The notes: a model not told the origin generated them from the sequence alone. Numbered from the stretch's first letter, positions 1-8,142 are shown. The stretch is 64,000 bases of DNA from Pseudomonas jessenii (GCF_002236115.1 NZ_NIWT01000003.1:434001-498000); one strand, 5' to 3'. Numbers and translations are program-made.

Positions 1-781
1 CAACCTGCTGTTCATTGACACCCTGGAAGCCATTCATCGGGTTTTGCGGCCCAAGGGTTTCGAAGTGCTGATCGGTAACTTCCACTATTCGCGCGATGAA
101 GAAGAAAACCTGCTGCGCAACTACATGGCCTATCAACCGCGCGGCTTATTGCTGACGGGTTTCGACCGCACCGAAAGTTCGCGGCGGATGATCGAAGCCA
201 GCAATATTCCTTGCGTGTACATGATGGAACTGGACAGCGCCGCCGGGCTCAATTGCGTTGGCTTTTCGCAATTGGCGGCCGGCGAAACGGCAGCCGAACA
301 CTTGCTGTCTCGCGGCCGCAAGCGCCTGGCCTACATCGGCGCGCAGCTGGACCAGCGCACCTTGTTGCGCGGCGAAGGCTTCCGCAAAGCCCTGCAAAAG
401 GCCGGTCGGTATGACCCGGACCTGGAAGTGCTGACGCCCCGCTCCTCCTCCGTCGGCCTCGGCGGTGAGTTGTTCCTGCAACTGCTGGCCAGTCATCCGG
501 ATGTCGATGCGATCTTCTTCGGCAACGACGACCTGGCCCAGGGCGCCCTGCTCGAAGCCATGCGCAACGGGATCAAGATCCCCGAACAGGTGGCGATCCT
601 CGGCTTCAACGACTTGCCCATGTCCGAACACATGGTCCCGCGCCTGAGCAGCATCAACACCCCCCGCGAAGCCATCGGCCGTCGCGCGGCGGAGCAGATG
701 CTGACGCTGATGGCCGGCAACACCGTGGCCAAACCGGTGCAGGACATGGGGTTTGAGTTGAAGGTGCGCGAAAGCACGTAA
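1..781 (+). CDS. LacI-family transcriptional regulator, GntR-like (5' end missing)
   Basis: The reading frame is open from base 2, so the N-terminal helix-turn-helix lies before the window. What remains is the periplasmic-binding-protein-like effector domain of a LacI-family regulator. Recognisable are the ligand-pocket stretch ending YMMELDS, the GFSQLAAGE segment, the HLLSRGRKRLAYIG strand-turn, FFGNDDLAQGALLEA, and the closing AILGFNDLPMSE and PRLSSINTPREAIGRRAAE. The overall pattern resembles E. coli GntR, including the YIGA.LD.RT segment, so gluconate or a related sugar acid is the likeliest effector. PtxS (2-ketogluconate) is the alternative. The gene ends with TAA and is followed 30 bp later by an inverted-repeat element. 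The family is clear; the exact ligand is inferred. Confidence 0.85.
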   Translation, partial: NLLFIDTLEAIHRVLRPKGFEVLIGNFHYSRDEEENLLRNYMAYQPRGLLLTGFDRTESSRRMIEASNIPCVYMMELDSAAGLNCVGFSQLAAGETAAEHLLSRGRKRLAYIGAQLDQRTLLRGEGFRKALQKAGRYDPDLEVLTPRSSSVGLGGELFLQLLASHPDVDAIFFGNDDLAQGALLEAMRNGIKIPEQVAILGFNDLPMSEHMVPRLSSINTPREAIGRRAAEQMLTLMAGNTVAKPVQDMGFELKVREST

Positions 782-811
782 GCACGACACACCCACAGTG
801 AAGTGAGATTT

Positions 812-950
812 TGTGGCGAGGGGGCTTGCCCCCGTTGCGTTGGGTTGCGAAGCAGCCCCAAAAACAGACGCCGCAGTCTTACAGGTAAAACCCGTGAACT
901 GGATTACGACTGCTCCGCAGCCGAACGGGGGCAAGCCCCCTCGCCACAGG
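812..950. repeat. 135-bp MITE-like element, copy 1 (24-bp terminal inverted repeats)
   Basis: The ends are TGTGGCGAGGGGGCTTGCCC and its reverse complement, about 90 bp apart. The interior, read on the minus strand, matches the interior of the element at 32617-32750: a CTGCG.AGCAGTCGTAA block, a TTTTAC block and a CTGCTTCGC block in the same order. It lies between the end of the LacI-type regulator and the end of the DUF6124 gene, which converge on it. It carries no coding capacity and probably forms a long hairpin in both transcripts. Confidence 0.8.
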
Positions 951-976
951 GAAAGCCTCTCGCCCCCGCTCAGTGT

Positions 977-1225
977 TCAATCCTGCGGATCGAGGTTATC
1001 CAGCACCCGGTTCACCGCCAGTTCGGCCAGCATGATGATCTGTGCAATCGCCAGCGCCGTGTTGCGATGGCTGCCTTCCAGAAAAGCAGCGAAGTCATTG
1101 GTCATGACACTCGCCGAGGCCAGTGATTCGCAGGCGTGCGCCAACAGCGTTTCGTTATTGATGCCGGGTGAGATGGTGAACATTGGGCTGGGATTGCGTG
1201 GGGGGTTGGGCGTGGGTTTGAACAT
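977..1225 (-). CDS. DUF6124 family protein (82 aa)
   Basis: This is a small acidic protein starting MFKPTPNPP, the characteristic opening of a family (DUF3077/DUF6124) found in several copies in fluorescent pseudomonads. The rest is largely helical: a segment HACESLASASVMTNDFAAFL, then an alanine/leucine-rich helix around IAQIIMLAELAVNRVLDNLD at the C-terminus. The ATG at 1225 is chosen because TCTAGGAGCATTGCC, with AGGAG at good distance, lies directly upstream. The frame stays open to a GTG at 1522, but this upstream part reads like a leader. No function is established for the family. The gene stands alone, pointing toward the regulator. Confidence 0.75.
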   Translation of the reverse strand: MFKPTPNPPRNPSPMFTISPGINNETLLAHACESLASASVMTNDFAAFLEGSHRNTALAIAQIIMLAELAVNRVLDNLDPQD

Positions 1226-1669
1226 GGCAATGCTCCTAGAGTGATGGAGCTGCCACGATTCGCTGCTAGACGAAATTAAGGTGGCAGCCGTGCGCGGGCT
1301 AGCAGACCAGGACTCTAGAACCCGGTAGACCCGAAGGTCTTCCCACACACAGCCGCCATAACGTGAACCGATCACGAACGGTGGACGCCATGCGTCTAAA
1401 GTATCCAGGCTGCTAGACCCGATCGCTGAATTTGCAGCGACACGGAACAATACGAGTCCGGATACCAGGCGCACAAGTCGGCGGATTCTGGCGTAGTCGT
1501 AGGTAATTCCGCAAGAAATCACTGTCTGCAGAAATCCTCTGATACCCCTTGCCTACGGACCATTCCTACAGGTTTACGTCTGGTCCTGCGGATCCTGCAG
1601 ACTTGATGTCAGCCGTCGGCAGGCACACTATGAATTCCCGACGCCATGATTCGCTGACGGAGTAGCAAA
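1226..1669 (-). other. 444-bp intergenic region; probable structured leader of the DUF6124 gene
   Basis: No recognisable gene. The strand that would be transcribed into the DUF6124 gene has no in-frame stop for almost 300 bases (1226-1522). It holds several dyads: CTGCTAG at about 1262 pairs with CTAGCAG at about 1300, and TCGCTG-AATTT-GCAGCGA forms a hairpin near 1424-1441. The decamer GCTGCTAGAC occurs twice (about 1261 and 1410). A long 5' leader RNA, or an N-terminally extended protein from GTG 1522, are the two readings. From 1523 to 1669 there is only the promoter region of the transferase gene. Confidence 0.45.
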
Positions 1670-2308
1670 ATGGAACATGCACTAAAGATTCTCGGCAAAG
1701 CCTCGTCCATCAACGTCCGAAAAGTCCTGTGGACTTGCGAGGAGCTGGGTATTGCCTACGAACGCGAGGACTGGGGCAGTGGTTTCGCGTCCACCCACAG
1801 CCCCGAGTTCCTGCGCTTCAATCCCAACGCACAGGTTCCGGTGATCATCGATGAAGCCGGCGTGTTGTGGGAATCCAATACCATCTGCCGCTATCTGGCT
1901 GGCAAACACCACCACCATCACAGCGAGTTGCTGCCCATCGAACCGGCCGCCCGCGCTCGGGTGGAACAGTGGATGGACTGGCAAGCCACCGAGCTCAATC
2001 CGTCCTGGAGATACCCGTTCATGGCACTGGTGCGCAAGGACCCGGAATTCCAGGACCCGCATAGCCTTGAAGTCGGCATCCGTAGCTGGAACCAGAAAAT
2101 GGGCATCCTCGAACATCAACTCGCGACCACCAAGGGGTATGTCGCCGGACCACACTTTACCCTGGCCGACATTGTCATCGGTTTGTCGGTCAATCGCTGG
2201 CTGATGACGCCGATCGACCGGCCTGACTACCCCACCGTCGATGAATATTTCCAGCGCCTGGCGCAGCGTCCGGGGTTCCTCAAGCACGGCTGCAACGGCT
2301 TGCCTTGA
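1670..2308 (+). CDS. glutathione S-transferase family protein
   Basis: This 212-residue cytosolic protein has the canonical two-domain GST layout. The N-terminal thioredoxin-like domain (about residues 1-80) begins ILGKASSINVRKVLW and contains the cis-proline motif AQVPVIID and the glutathione-contacting ESNTICRYLA segment. The all-helical C-terminal domain (about 90-205) contains FTLADIVIG, matching the conserved N-capping box/hydrophobic staple. It would conjugate or reduce electrophiles with glutathione; the substrate cannot be told. An unusual natural run of five histidines sits at the domain linker (KHHHHHS, about residues 80-84). The start is supported by GACGGAGTAGCAAA before the ATG. 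It is monocistronic. Confidence 0.9.
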   Translation: MEHALKILGKASSINVRKVLWTCEELGIAYEREDWGSGFASTHSPEFLRFNPNAQVPVIIDEAGVLWESNTICRYLAGKHHHHHSELLPIEPAARARVEQWMDWQATELNPSWRYPFMALVRKDPEFQDPHSLEVGIRSWNQKMGILEHQLATTKGYVAGPHFTLADIVIGLSVNRWLMTPIDRPDYPTVDEYFQRLAQRPGFLKHGCNGLP

Positions 2309-2336
2309 GGAGCCGCAAAATGCCGCGCTGTTTCTT

Positions 2337-2436
2337 GTAGGAGCGAGCTTGCTCGCGAAGGACCTGAGAACACCGCGTTCAACCAGCTTTCACGCGTTAT
2401 CGTTGACGTCCATCGCGAGCAGGCTCGCTCCTACAG
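2337..2436. repeat. REP pair, 'tgtaggag' type
   Basis: Inverted arms TGTAGGAGCGAGCTTGCTCG and CGAGCAGGCTCGCTCCTACA enclose a spacer ending in GCGTTATCGTTGACGTCCAT, a spacer shared with other copies of this type in the window. Confidence 0.9.
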
Positions 2437-2451
2437 TGGGTCGGCGTTTTT

Positions 2452-2534
2452 TGTAGGAGCGAGCTCGCTCGCGATGGATGCAAGAGCGCCGCGTTCAGCC
2501 AGGAAACACGCGTCATCGTTATCGACCATCGCAG
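2452..2534. repeat. REP element, decayed second arm
   Basis: A second copy starts 16 bp after the previous one with an intact left arm (TGTAGGAGCGAGCTCGCTCG) and a similar spacer. The right arm has decayed to a remnant (CCATCGCAGTTACCGCGA), so this is a degenerating tandem copy. Confidence 0.75.
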
Positions 2535-2543
2535 TTACCGCGA

Positions 2544-3863
2544 CTAGTTCAATTGCAACGTCGAGTTGAACTGACTGATCGCATCCACCACATGCCGCGA
2601 GCCCTGCTGGATTTCCAGAATCACCTCCCCTGCCTCGTTCGCCAGTTCCACGCCGAGGCCGGTTCGACTCAGGCTCGATTGCATGCTCGACACCGCGCTG
2701 AGCGACAAATCGTGGTTCTTGCGCACCACCTCGACAATCTCCAGCGTCGCCTGACTGGTGCGCGCCGCGAGGCTGCGCACTTCATCGGCTACCACCGCAA
2801 ACCCGCGCCCGTGCTCTCCGGCACGGGCCGCTTCGATCGCCGCGTTGAGCGCCAGCAGGTTGGTCTGATCGGCAATGCCGCGAATGGTCTGCACGATGGT
2901 GCCGATGATGTCGGACTGTTTGCTCACGGCGTCGATGCTCAGAGCCGCCTCGTTCAAGTCCCGGGAAATGTCCTGGATGATCTGCACCGTCTGCTGCACC
3001 ACCTCGGAGCCCTTCCGCGCGCAGACGTCGTTTTGTACCGAAGTGCTGTGGGCCGATTCTGCGGCGGTTTGCAGGGTGGTCATCTGGTGGGTGATATCGC
3101 TGGCGAACTTGACCACCTTGTACAACCGCCCCTTGGCGTCGAACAACGGGTTGTAGGAGGCTTCCAGGAATACCGTCTGACCTTGCTTGTTCCTGCGCTC
3201 GAAACGATGGGAGTGATATTCGCCGCGGTTGAGCGAAGCCCAGAAATTCCGGTAGCCCTGGGACTCGGCTTCGGCACGGTGGCAGAACAGGCTGTGATGC
3301 TGCCCCACCACTTCGTTGAGCGAGTACTGCATGGTTTTCAGGAAGTTCTCGTTGGCGCTGATGACCTTGCCTTCGGGCGTGAATTCGATCACAGCCATCG
3401 AGCGGCCGATCGCGGAGAGCCTGCTTTCGTTTTCGTGTTCCTTGTTGATCCGTGCGGTGATGTCGGTGGCCACCTTGATCACACTTTTCACCTGCCGGTC
3501 GGGGCCCAGCACCGGCATGTAACTGGCTTCGAGCCAGATCTCCCGGCCACTCTTGTGCAAGCGCAAAAAGGTCCCGCTCAGCGGCTCGCCCCGCGCCAGG
3601 TCACGCCATAATTTGATGTACTCATCGCTGCGGTAATACTGCTCTTCACAAAAGACCCGGTGATGTTTGCCGCGCACTTCGTCAGCGCTGTAGCCCATGG
3701 CATTGCAAAAGTTTTCGTTGGCATCGATGACGATGCCGTCCGGAGTGAATTCAATCATCGCCATCGAATGACTGATCGCCGCCAACTTGGCATTAGCCTC
3801 AGTCAGCGCGCAACTGAACCGTTCAATTTCCAGCAGGTCGGCCTTGTGATGTAGGTTGAACAT
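2544..3863 (-). CDS. soluble PAS-PAS methyl-accepting chemotaxis protein, BdlA-like
   Basis: This 439-residue chemoreceptor has no signal peptide and no membrane segment, so it is cytoplasmic. Two tandem PAS domains (about residues 25-135 and 147-258) are near-repeats: each contains a MA(V)IEFTP-G-VI-ANENF block and ends with an EASY.P block and a K.A(S)DIT motif. The signalling domain follows (about 260-439) with the conserved hairpin tip [20 protein letters not shown]. This PAS-PAS-MCP order and length match BdlA, the biofilm-dispersion receptor of P. aeruginosa, and related Aer-type receptors. It would pass redox or small-molecule signals to CheA. AAGGTG lies ahead of the ATG. It stands alone between REP elements and a long non-coding stretch. 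Orthology to BdlA is inferred from architecture only. Confidence 0.88.
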   Translation of the reverse strand: MFNLHHKADLLEIERFSCALTEANAKLAAISHSMAMIEFTPDGIVIDANENFCNAMGYSADEVRGKHHRVFCEEQYYRSDEYIKLWRDLARGEPLSGTFLRLHKSGREIWLEASYMPVLGPDRQVKSVIKVATDITARINKEHENESRLSAIGRSMAVIEFTPEGKVISANENFLKTMQYSLNEVVGQHHSLFCHRAEAESQGYRNFWASLNRGEYHSHRFERRNKQGQTVFLEASYNPLFDAKGRLYKVVKFASDITHQMTTLQTAAESAHSTSVQNDVCARKGSEVVQQTVQIIQDISRDLNEAALSIDAVSKQSDIIGTIVQTIRGIADQTNLLALNAAIEAARAGEHGRGFAVVADEVRSLAARTSQATLEIVEVVRKNHDLSLSAVSSMQSSLSRTGLGVELANEAGEVILEIQQGSRHVVDAISQFNSTLQLN

Positions 3864-4360
3864 TGTCGTATCACCTTCCGCGCGGTTTTTTGATTGATGA
3901 ACGTTGCAGGTCTTTCAAATCCACCACTACGCTCCGTGGAACAGGCACACGCATCCCTCCAAAAAGAAGGACTAGTCAGGTGATAAATGATGTTCAATCG
4001 GAGGGGTCCTTACAGCGACACGCTCATCAAGACATCCTTCTCTTGATAGCCCGCATGCGGGCCAGCCCTAACAGATTCACAACAAATTCCATTTAGCGGA
4101 CAGCTCCTTGCCATCAAGTGTTGGTGCCTTCGATTGCGCATTCTGCGACCAGAGATCGACCACCTCATGAGGGTCGATACAGTTAGTTACACCTGATCAT
4201 AGACAGCAACCTCGGGCTTGCAAGGCCACTAGTCTGCCACTACTGAGGATAAAATCGGTTCAGCAGCTTGTCGAGGGGGGAAATACTCGGAGAACAAGAC
4301 AGATCAGCGGTCGGTAGTGAGAGCGGCGCTGGCTGCCGAATTGGCTTAAGGCTGTAGACC
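3864..4360. other. about 500-bp intergenic stretch without a supported gene
   Basis: No open frame here has a ribosome binding site or family resemblance. The visible structures are an inverted repeat at 4155-4178 (ATCGAC...GTCGAT enclosing CCTCATGAGG) and a CCCGCATGCGGG palindrome near 4050-4061. The first part should hold the promoter of the PAS chemoreceptor gene. Confidence 0.5.
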
Positions 4361-4457
4361 ATTCGCGAGCAAGCCCGCTCCCACAGGGGATCGGCGGTGA
4401 CCACAGGTTTTGTGGAAATCACAGATTCAATGTGGGAGCGGGCTTGCTCGCGAATGG
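4361..4457. repeat. REP pair in everted orientation
   Basis: The arms are in the opposite order to most copies: GCGAGCAAGCCCGCTCCCAC comes first, then GTGGGAGCGGGCTTGCTCGC, with about 45 bp between them. The arms carry GGG/CCC in place of the commoner GAG/CTC. Confidence 0.85.
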
Positions 4458-4492
4458 TTGCAGCTCAAACACTGCAGAACTTTCAGAACAAA

Positions 4493-5506
4493 CTACAAGC
4501 TGGCACTTACCTTGGTGGCCACCTCTCCCGGCACCCACCCCTTCCATACCTGCGGCTGCTCACGCAAAAACGCTTCGGCGACTTCCCGGGGTTTCTGCCG
4601 TTTTTCACTCATCTGACCCAAGGTCTGGTTCAACAGATCAATCGGCAAATCGACCTTTTCAAAGAACGTCACCAGGTCCGGGTATTGCGCCTTGAACGGT
4701 GCCGATACGCCGATGGCCAGGCTGGCCGGCATCGAGCGCGTGCCTTTGGGGTTCGGGTTGTTGGCATCGGCCAGGGTTTTCCAGGCTTCGGCATCGAATG
4801 GCGGCTCGTCGAGTTTCACCAGTTTGAACCGCCCCAGCAGTGGTGTCGGCGACCAGTAGTAGAACAGCACCGGTTTGCCACGGCGGATCGACGAGGCCAC
4901 CTCGGCATCCAGCGCGGCACCGGACCCCGTGCGGAAGTTGACGTAGCTGGCGGTCAGATCATAGGCCTTGAGTTTCTGGCTGTTGACGATTTCCGAGGTC
5001 CAGCCGGTCGGGCTGTTGAGGAAGCGTCCGCGGCTCGGGTCTTCGGGGTCACGGAACACGTCCTTGTACTTCGCCAGGTCGGCAACGGATTTCAACTCCG
5101 GGGCCAAGGGCTTGATGCCGCGCTCCGGATCGCCCTTGATCACGTACTCCGGCACCCACCAGCCTTCGGTGGCGCCTTTGACCGTATCGCCAAGGCCGAA
5201 TACCTTGCCCTCCGCCGCCGCCTTGACCCAGGCGGGACTGCGTCCGGCCCACTCTTCACCGATGACCTGGATGTCGTTTTTGGCCAGCGCCGCTTCAAGG
5301 CTGACGGTGCTGCCCGGCAGCGTGTCGGTCGGGTAGCCGTAACCTTTTTCAACGATCAGGCGCAGGATTTCGGTGATGAGGCTGCCGCTTTCCCAAGTGA
5401 TGTCACCAAAGTGAATAGGTGCCGCTTTTTCCGTGGCCGATGCCGGGTGGGACAACAGGCTCAGGGCCAGCAACGAACTGCCGAGCAGGGTTTTGACCGA
5501 TCTCAT
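4493..5506 (-). CDS. ABC transporter substrate-binding protein, glycine-betaine/choline (OpuAC/ProX) type
   Basis: This 337-residue secreted protein starts with the signal peptide MRSVKTLLGSSLLALSLLS ending PASA. It follows the OpuAC fold: HFGDITWESGSL near the N-terminus, GEEWAGRSPAWVKAA, the ligand-cage region EGWWVPEYV with paired tryptophans, and FYYWSPTPLLG. Such proteins bind quaternary ammonium compounds in an aromatic box and deliver them to an ABC importer. The start at 5506 is chosen for the signal peptide and the AAGAGG upstream. Its ATG overlaps the TGA of the sigma-factor gene (ATGA), so translation is probably coupled. No permease or ATPase gene is adjacent. The exact ligand is unknown. 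Confidence 0.87.
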   Translation of the reverse strand: MRSVKTLLGSSLLALSLLSHPASATEKAAPIHFGDITWESGSLITEILRLIVEKGYGYPTDTLPGSTVSLEAALAKNDIQVIGEEWAGRSPAWVKAAAEGKVFGLGDTVKGATEGWWVPEYVIKGDPERGIKPLAPELKSVADLAKYKDVFRDPEDPSRGRFLNSPTGWTSEIVNSQKLKAYDLTASYVNFRTGSGAALDAEVASSIRRGKPVLFYYWSPTPLLGRFKLVKLDEPPFDAEAWKTLADANNPNPKGTRSMPASLAIGVSAPFKAQYPDLVTFFEKVDLPIDLLNQTLGQMSEKRQKPREVAEAFLREQPQVWKGWVPGEVATKVSASL

Positions 5507-6051
5507 GCGGACCTCTTGTTCTGGAGGGGACGGTTCAGGGATTGGTTGGCGCTGTGCCGGTCGCACAAGGCCTGGGAGCGGGTCATGTAGTCGCTGACGG
5601 AACGCAGGGAGATGCCCAGCGCAGCGGCAATTTGCGGATAGGTCAAGCCGTCGATCCGTGACAACAGGAAGGTCGAGCGGACTTTGCCGGGTAGCCGCTG
5701 AAGAGTGCGATCCACACGGGTCAGGGTCTGGGACACCTGGGCCAGTTCTTCCGGCGATTGGGCGTGGATCGACTCGGTCTGTTGCAGTTGTTGAAGGTAC
5801 TGGCGCTCCAGGTCACCTCGACGCCAACGCTGATAGAGCAGGCGCTGGGCGATGGTGGTGAGCAACGCACGGGGTTCACGGATTGCCGTCAGGCCAGGAG
5901 CCTGCAGCAGTTGCACGAAGGTTTCGCAGGCAATGTCTTCGCCAGCGGCGGCATCGTTCAGGGACTGACGCAGGCGCGTGCAGAGCCAGAGGTAGTGGGC
6001 GCGGAACAATCCGTCCACCTGTTTGCGATGAAGAATATCGGCGCCGGACAT
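5503..6051 (-). CDS. ECF RNA polymerase sigma factor, FecI-like
   Basis: The 182-residue protein contains the two sigma-70 regions of an extracytoplasmic-function factor. Region 2 (about 10-80) includes LFRAHYLWLCTRLRQSLNDAAAGEDIACETF. Region 4 (about 110-170) includes TLQRLPGKVRSTFLLSRIDG and the helix-turn-helix LTYPQIAAALGISLRSVSDY. The pattern is that of FecI-type factors that direct iron- or cell-surface-signal genes. AGGAG stands six bases before the ATG. Unusually, no FecR-type anti-sigma gene follows. The next gene, overlapping by 4 bp, is an OpuAC-type binding protein. An AT-rich promoter region lies upstream (about 6115-6170). The target genes cannot be deduced. Confidence 0.88.
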   Translation of the reverse strand: MSGADILHRKQVDGLFRAHYLWLCTRLRQSLNDAAAGEDIACETFVQLLQAPGLTAIREPRALLTTIAQRLLYQRWRRGDLERQYLQQLQQTESIHAQSPEELAQVSQTLTRVDRTLQRLPGKVRSTFLLSRIDGLTYPQIAAALGISLRSVSDYMTRSQALCDRHSANQSLNRPLQNKRSA

Positions 6052-6109
6052 AGGGGCTCCTGGGTTAGGGGTCGCTGAATGTCCGGTGGTCCGGTGAGGC
6101 GAATCCTAG

Positions 6110-6175
6110 CAAGGAGCCTTATTCATTAATAATATTTAAAACTTATTTTTATATTCGCTAATGGAATTAAAAAGA
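6110..6175 (-). promoter_or_regulatory. AT-rich promoter region of the sigma factor/binding protein operon
   Basis: This is a conspicuously AT-rich block (TTCATTAATAATATTTAA and following) in an otherwise GC-rich context. It lies 60-120 bp upstream of the sigma-factor start. I do not see a convincing 19-bp Fur box in it. No exact promoter hexamers are assigned. Confidence 0.35.
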
Positions 6176-6190
6176 ACACCTGACAGGCCG

Positions 6191-6982
6191 CTATCGCAAA
6201 TCCCCATACCCCAGCACCTCGGCCTCACGCTGGTAGTCGAGCACAATCTGATAGTCGCTTTCGTTGGTGGGCAGTACCTCTGGCAAACCGAGGGTTTGGG
6301 CAACCTCCGGCAGCTCGCGCAACGCCAGGTTCATCACCTGCAGGAGTTCATCAGCCTGCTCATCCCTGACCGTCGCGGCAGTAATGAACGGTAAGGCAGG
6401 ACTGAGCGCACTGCGGGCAATCACCCGCAAACCGGCCACTTCCTCTGCGGCGTGGCGTGCCAGATAGGCAAAGGTCACGCTGTCGATGGCCGCCAGATCG
6501 GCAAGGTCTTCGCGCAACCAGCGCAGACTTTCACGATGGCTACCGCTGATCCCGACCTGAGAGAAAAACCGCCCGTCACGTTGCAACGACGCCAACTGGT
6601 GGCGCAGCAGATTCATGCCGCTGTTGGAGTCCTGGCCATTGATCACGCCTCGGCTGTCGCGAAACTCCGGCAGGGTTCGCCGTGCATCTTCGATGCGTCC
6701 CAGAATCAGGCTGCAATGATTGCCGCCACTGCTGTCCGGCAGTTCATAACGAGGCCGCCCCAGCACCCGGACCTTGCCGCGCAATGCCGTCATCAACGGA
6801 TAGCCGCAGGTTTGGGTGAGCAACAATTTCGGCGACAACCACAAGTCCAGCAGTGACAGGCCTTTGGCATCCCGGCGGGTGTCGCCCAGGTGCTCGAGGA
6901 TTCGCGCCAGCCAGCGTTCGTTGGCCTGGTGGATGGGGTCGGGGGCCGTGTACATCAGCAGTTCGGCGAAGTGTTGGGTCAT
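6191..6982 (-). CDS. PhnD/SsuA-type substrate-binding protein without recognisable signal peptide
   Basis: This 263-residue protein has the pattern of the phosphate/phosphite/phosphonate (PhnD-like, PF12974) binding family. It contains TQTCGYPLMTALRGKVRVLG, then GRIEDARRTLPEFRDSRGVINGQDSNSGMNLLR, then SGSHRESLRWLREDLADLAAIDSVTFAYL, the segment that usually lines the ligand cleft. The start at 6982 gives MTQHFAELLMYTAPDP, with no obvious leader peptide, so it may be cytoplasmic or exported by another route. No permease or ATPase genes adjoin. It is transcribed in the same direction as the sigma-factor operon but ends 139 bp before the REP-poor gap next to it. Substrate unknown. Confidence 0.75.
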   Translation of the reverse strand: MTQHFAELLMYTAPDPIHQANERWLARILEHLGDTRRDAKGLSLLDLWLSPKLLLTQTCGYPLMTALRGKVRVLGRPRYELPDSSGGNHCSLILGRIEDARRTLPEFRDSRGVINGQDSNSGMNLLRHQLASLQRDGRFFSQVGISGSHRESLRWLREDLADLAAIDSVTFAYLARHAAEEVAGLRVIARSALSPALPFITAATVRDEQADELLQVMNLALRELPEVAQTLGLPEVLPTNESDYQIVLDYQREAEVLGYGDLR

Positions 6983-7011
6983 CGAAGTTTTCCATGTAAC
7001 AAAGCCCCCCC

Positions 7012-7101
7012 TGTGGGAGCGAGCTTGCGCGCGATAGCGGTGTGACATATTGCCTGGATGTTGACTGACACGACGCCATCGCGAGCAAGCTCGCTCCCAC
7101 A
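7012..7101. repeat. REP pair, 'tgtgggag' type
   Basis: Arms TGTGGGAGCGAGCTTGCGCG and CGAGCAAGCTCGCTCCCACA. The spacer carries the GATGTTGACTGACAC block common to this subtype. Confidence 0.9.
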
Positions 7102-7126
7102 AGGGAACTCAGTTGGTAGCAACAAA

Positions 7127-8068
7127 TCAGTAAAACGGATGCCTCGGGCTGTCGATGGCTTTGACTCCATGTTCACGCCACAACTGCCCATAACCCCGCA
7201 CCAGAAACCCGCCGCTACGCGCCAGCCATTGCTCGCGGCGGGCCCTGTAGGCGCGGGGCAAGTCGTACCAGGGCAACCCCGGCAACTCGTGGTGCACCAA
7301 ATGAAAATTGAGGTTCAGGAACAGCCAGCGCCACGGCCACGCCGCTTCATTGAGCACCGTGCGCTGCTCCGGCGCGGCATGAGGTCGATGTTCATAGTAG
7401 GAGCGAATCATGGCGATCGACAGCGCCGGCACACTGATCAAAAACAGGTAATGCCAAACCGGCAACAGGCTGAAGTTCGCGATGAACAGCAGCATCAACC
7501 CGGTCATCAAGCCGTGACTCAACCACATCAGCCAAGCCTGGCGCTCGCCTGTTCTGAGGCGTTGCAGCTCTTCACGGGCCAATGCCAGCAAGGCCAGCGG
7601 TGCCCCCAGGGAAAAACGACCGAGCACGGTTTTGTTCAGCCAATGCAGGCTGCGCACCAGCGGTGAACTGCCCTGCCACTGCCCGGCGCTCAAGTAACGG
7701 CTTTCCGGATCGCGACCGGGGATCGTCAGGTCCTCGTCGCGGTGATGCTGCAAATGGCTGTCGCGATACAGGGTGTACGGATACCAGACGGCAAACGGCG
7801 CGTAGCCAAGGATTTTGTTCAGGGTTGCCCAGCGCGTGGGATGACCGTGCAGCAGTTCGTGTTGCACGGATAACCACAGCACCAGCAATGGAGTCAGCAA
7901 CAGCGTGCTCCACCATAAACCCAATCGATGGCTGTTCAACACGATGCCAAACCAGCCGCCATACACACCGATCAACAGCAACCAGGTCGGCCATTCGGTG
8001 CGCGCGGTGAAGCGTCGGCGCAGTGTTTCGATTTCTTCTTGGTGGGCGCTATCAAAGTAATGGGGCAT
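7127..8068 (-). CDS. membrane fatty acid desaturase
   Basis: This 313-residue integral membrane protein carries the three histidine clusters of the non-heme di-iron desaturase/hydroxylase superfamily: QHELLHGH (about residue 80), HLQHHRDED (about 117), and HLVHHELPGLPWYDL near the C-terminus. Hydrophobic hairpins WLLLIGVYGGWFGIVL and LLLTPLLVLWLSV lie before the first cluster, and GLMTGLMLLFIANFSLLPVWHYLFLI lies between the second and third. It would introduce a double bond or hydroxyl into an acyl or related lipid substrate; which one is not visible. The start at 8068 (MPHYFDSAHQEEIETL) is preferred to an upstream ATG at 8173, because the extra 35 residues read as non-conserved leader. Confidence 0.87.
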   Translation of the reverse strand: MPHYFDSAHQEEIETLRRRFTARTEWPTWLLLIGVYGGWFGIVLNSHRLGLWWSTLLLTPLLVLWLSVQHELLHGHPTRWATLNKILGYAPFAVWYPYTLYRDSHLQHHRDEDLTIPGRDPESRYLSAGQWQGSSPLVRSLHWLNKTVLGRFSLGAPLALLALAREELQRLRTGERQAWLMWLSHGLMTGLMLLFIANFSLLPVWHYLFLISVPALSIAMIRSYYEHRPHAAPEQRTVLNEAAWPWRWLFLNLNFHLVHHELPGLPWYDLPRAYRARREQWLARSGGFLVRGYGQLWREHGVKAIDSPRHPFY

Positions 8069-8142
8069 GGCGTTGCTCAGATCGGGGACCAGTCCCCTTC
8101 TGTGCAATGGCCTTGGGAAATCTTGCAGATTATTTTCAGGAG

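Noticed and set aside
1906..1926. His run as a cloning-tag artefact
   Set aside because: It lies inside a continuous GST frame with native flanking codons and no vector sequence.
2337..2534. Possible CRISPR-like array of repeated elements
   Set aside because: The repeats are inverted REP arms in pairs, not direct repeats with unique spacers of constant length, and there are no cas genes.
6110..6175. Fur box upstream of the first sigma factor
   Set aside because: The block is AT-rich but lacks the GATAAT/ATTATC dyad seen so clearly at 39778-39808.
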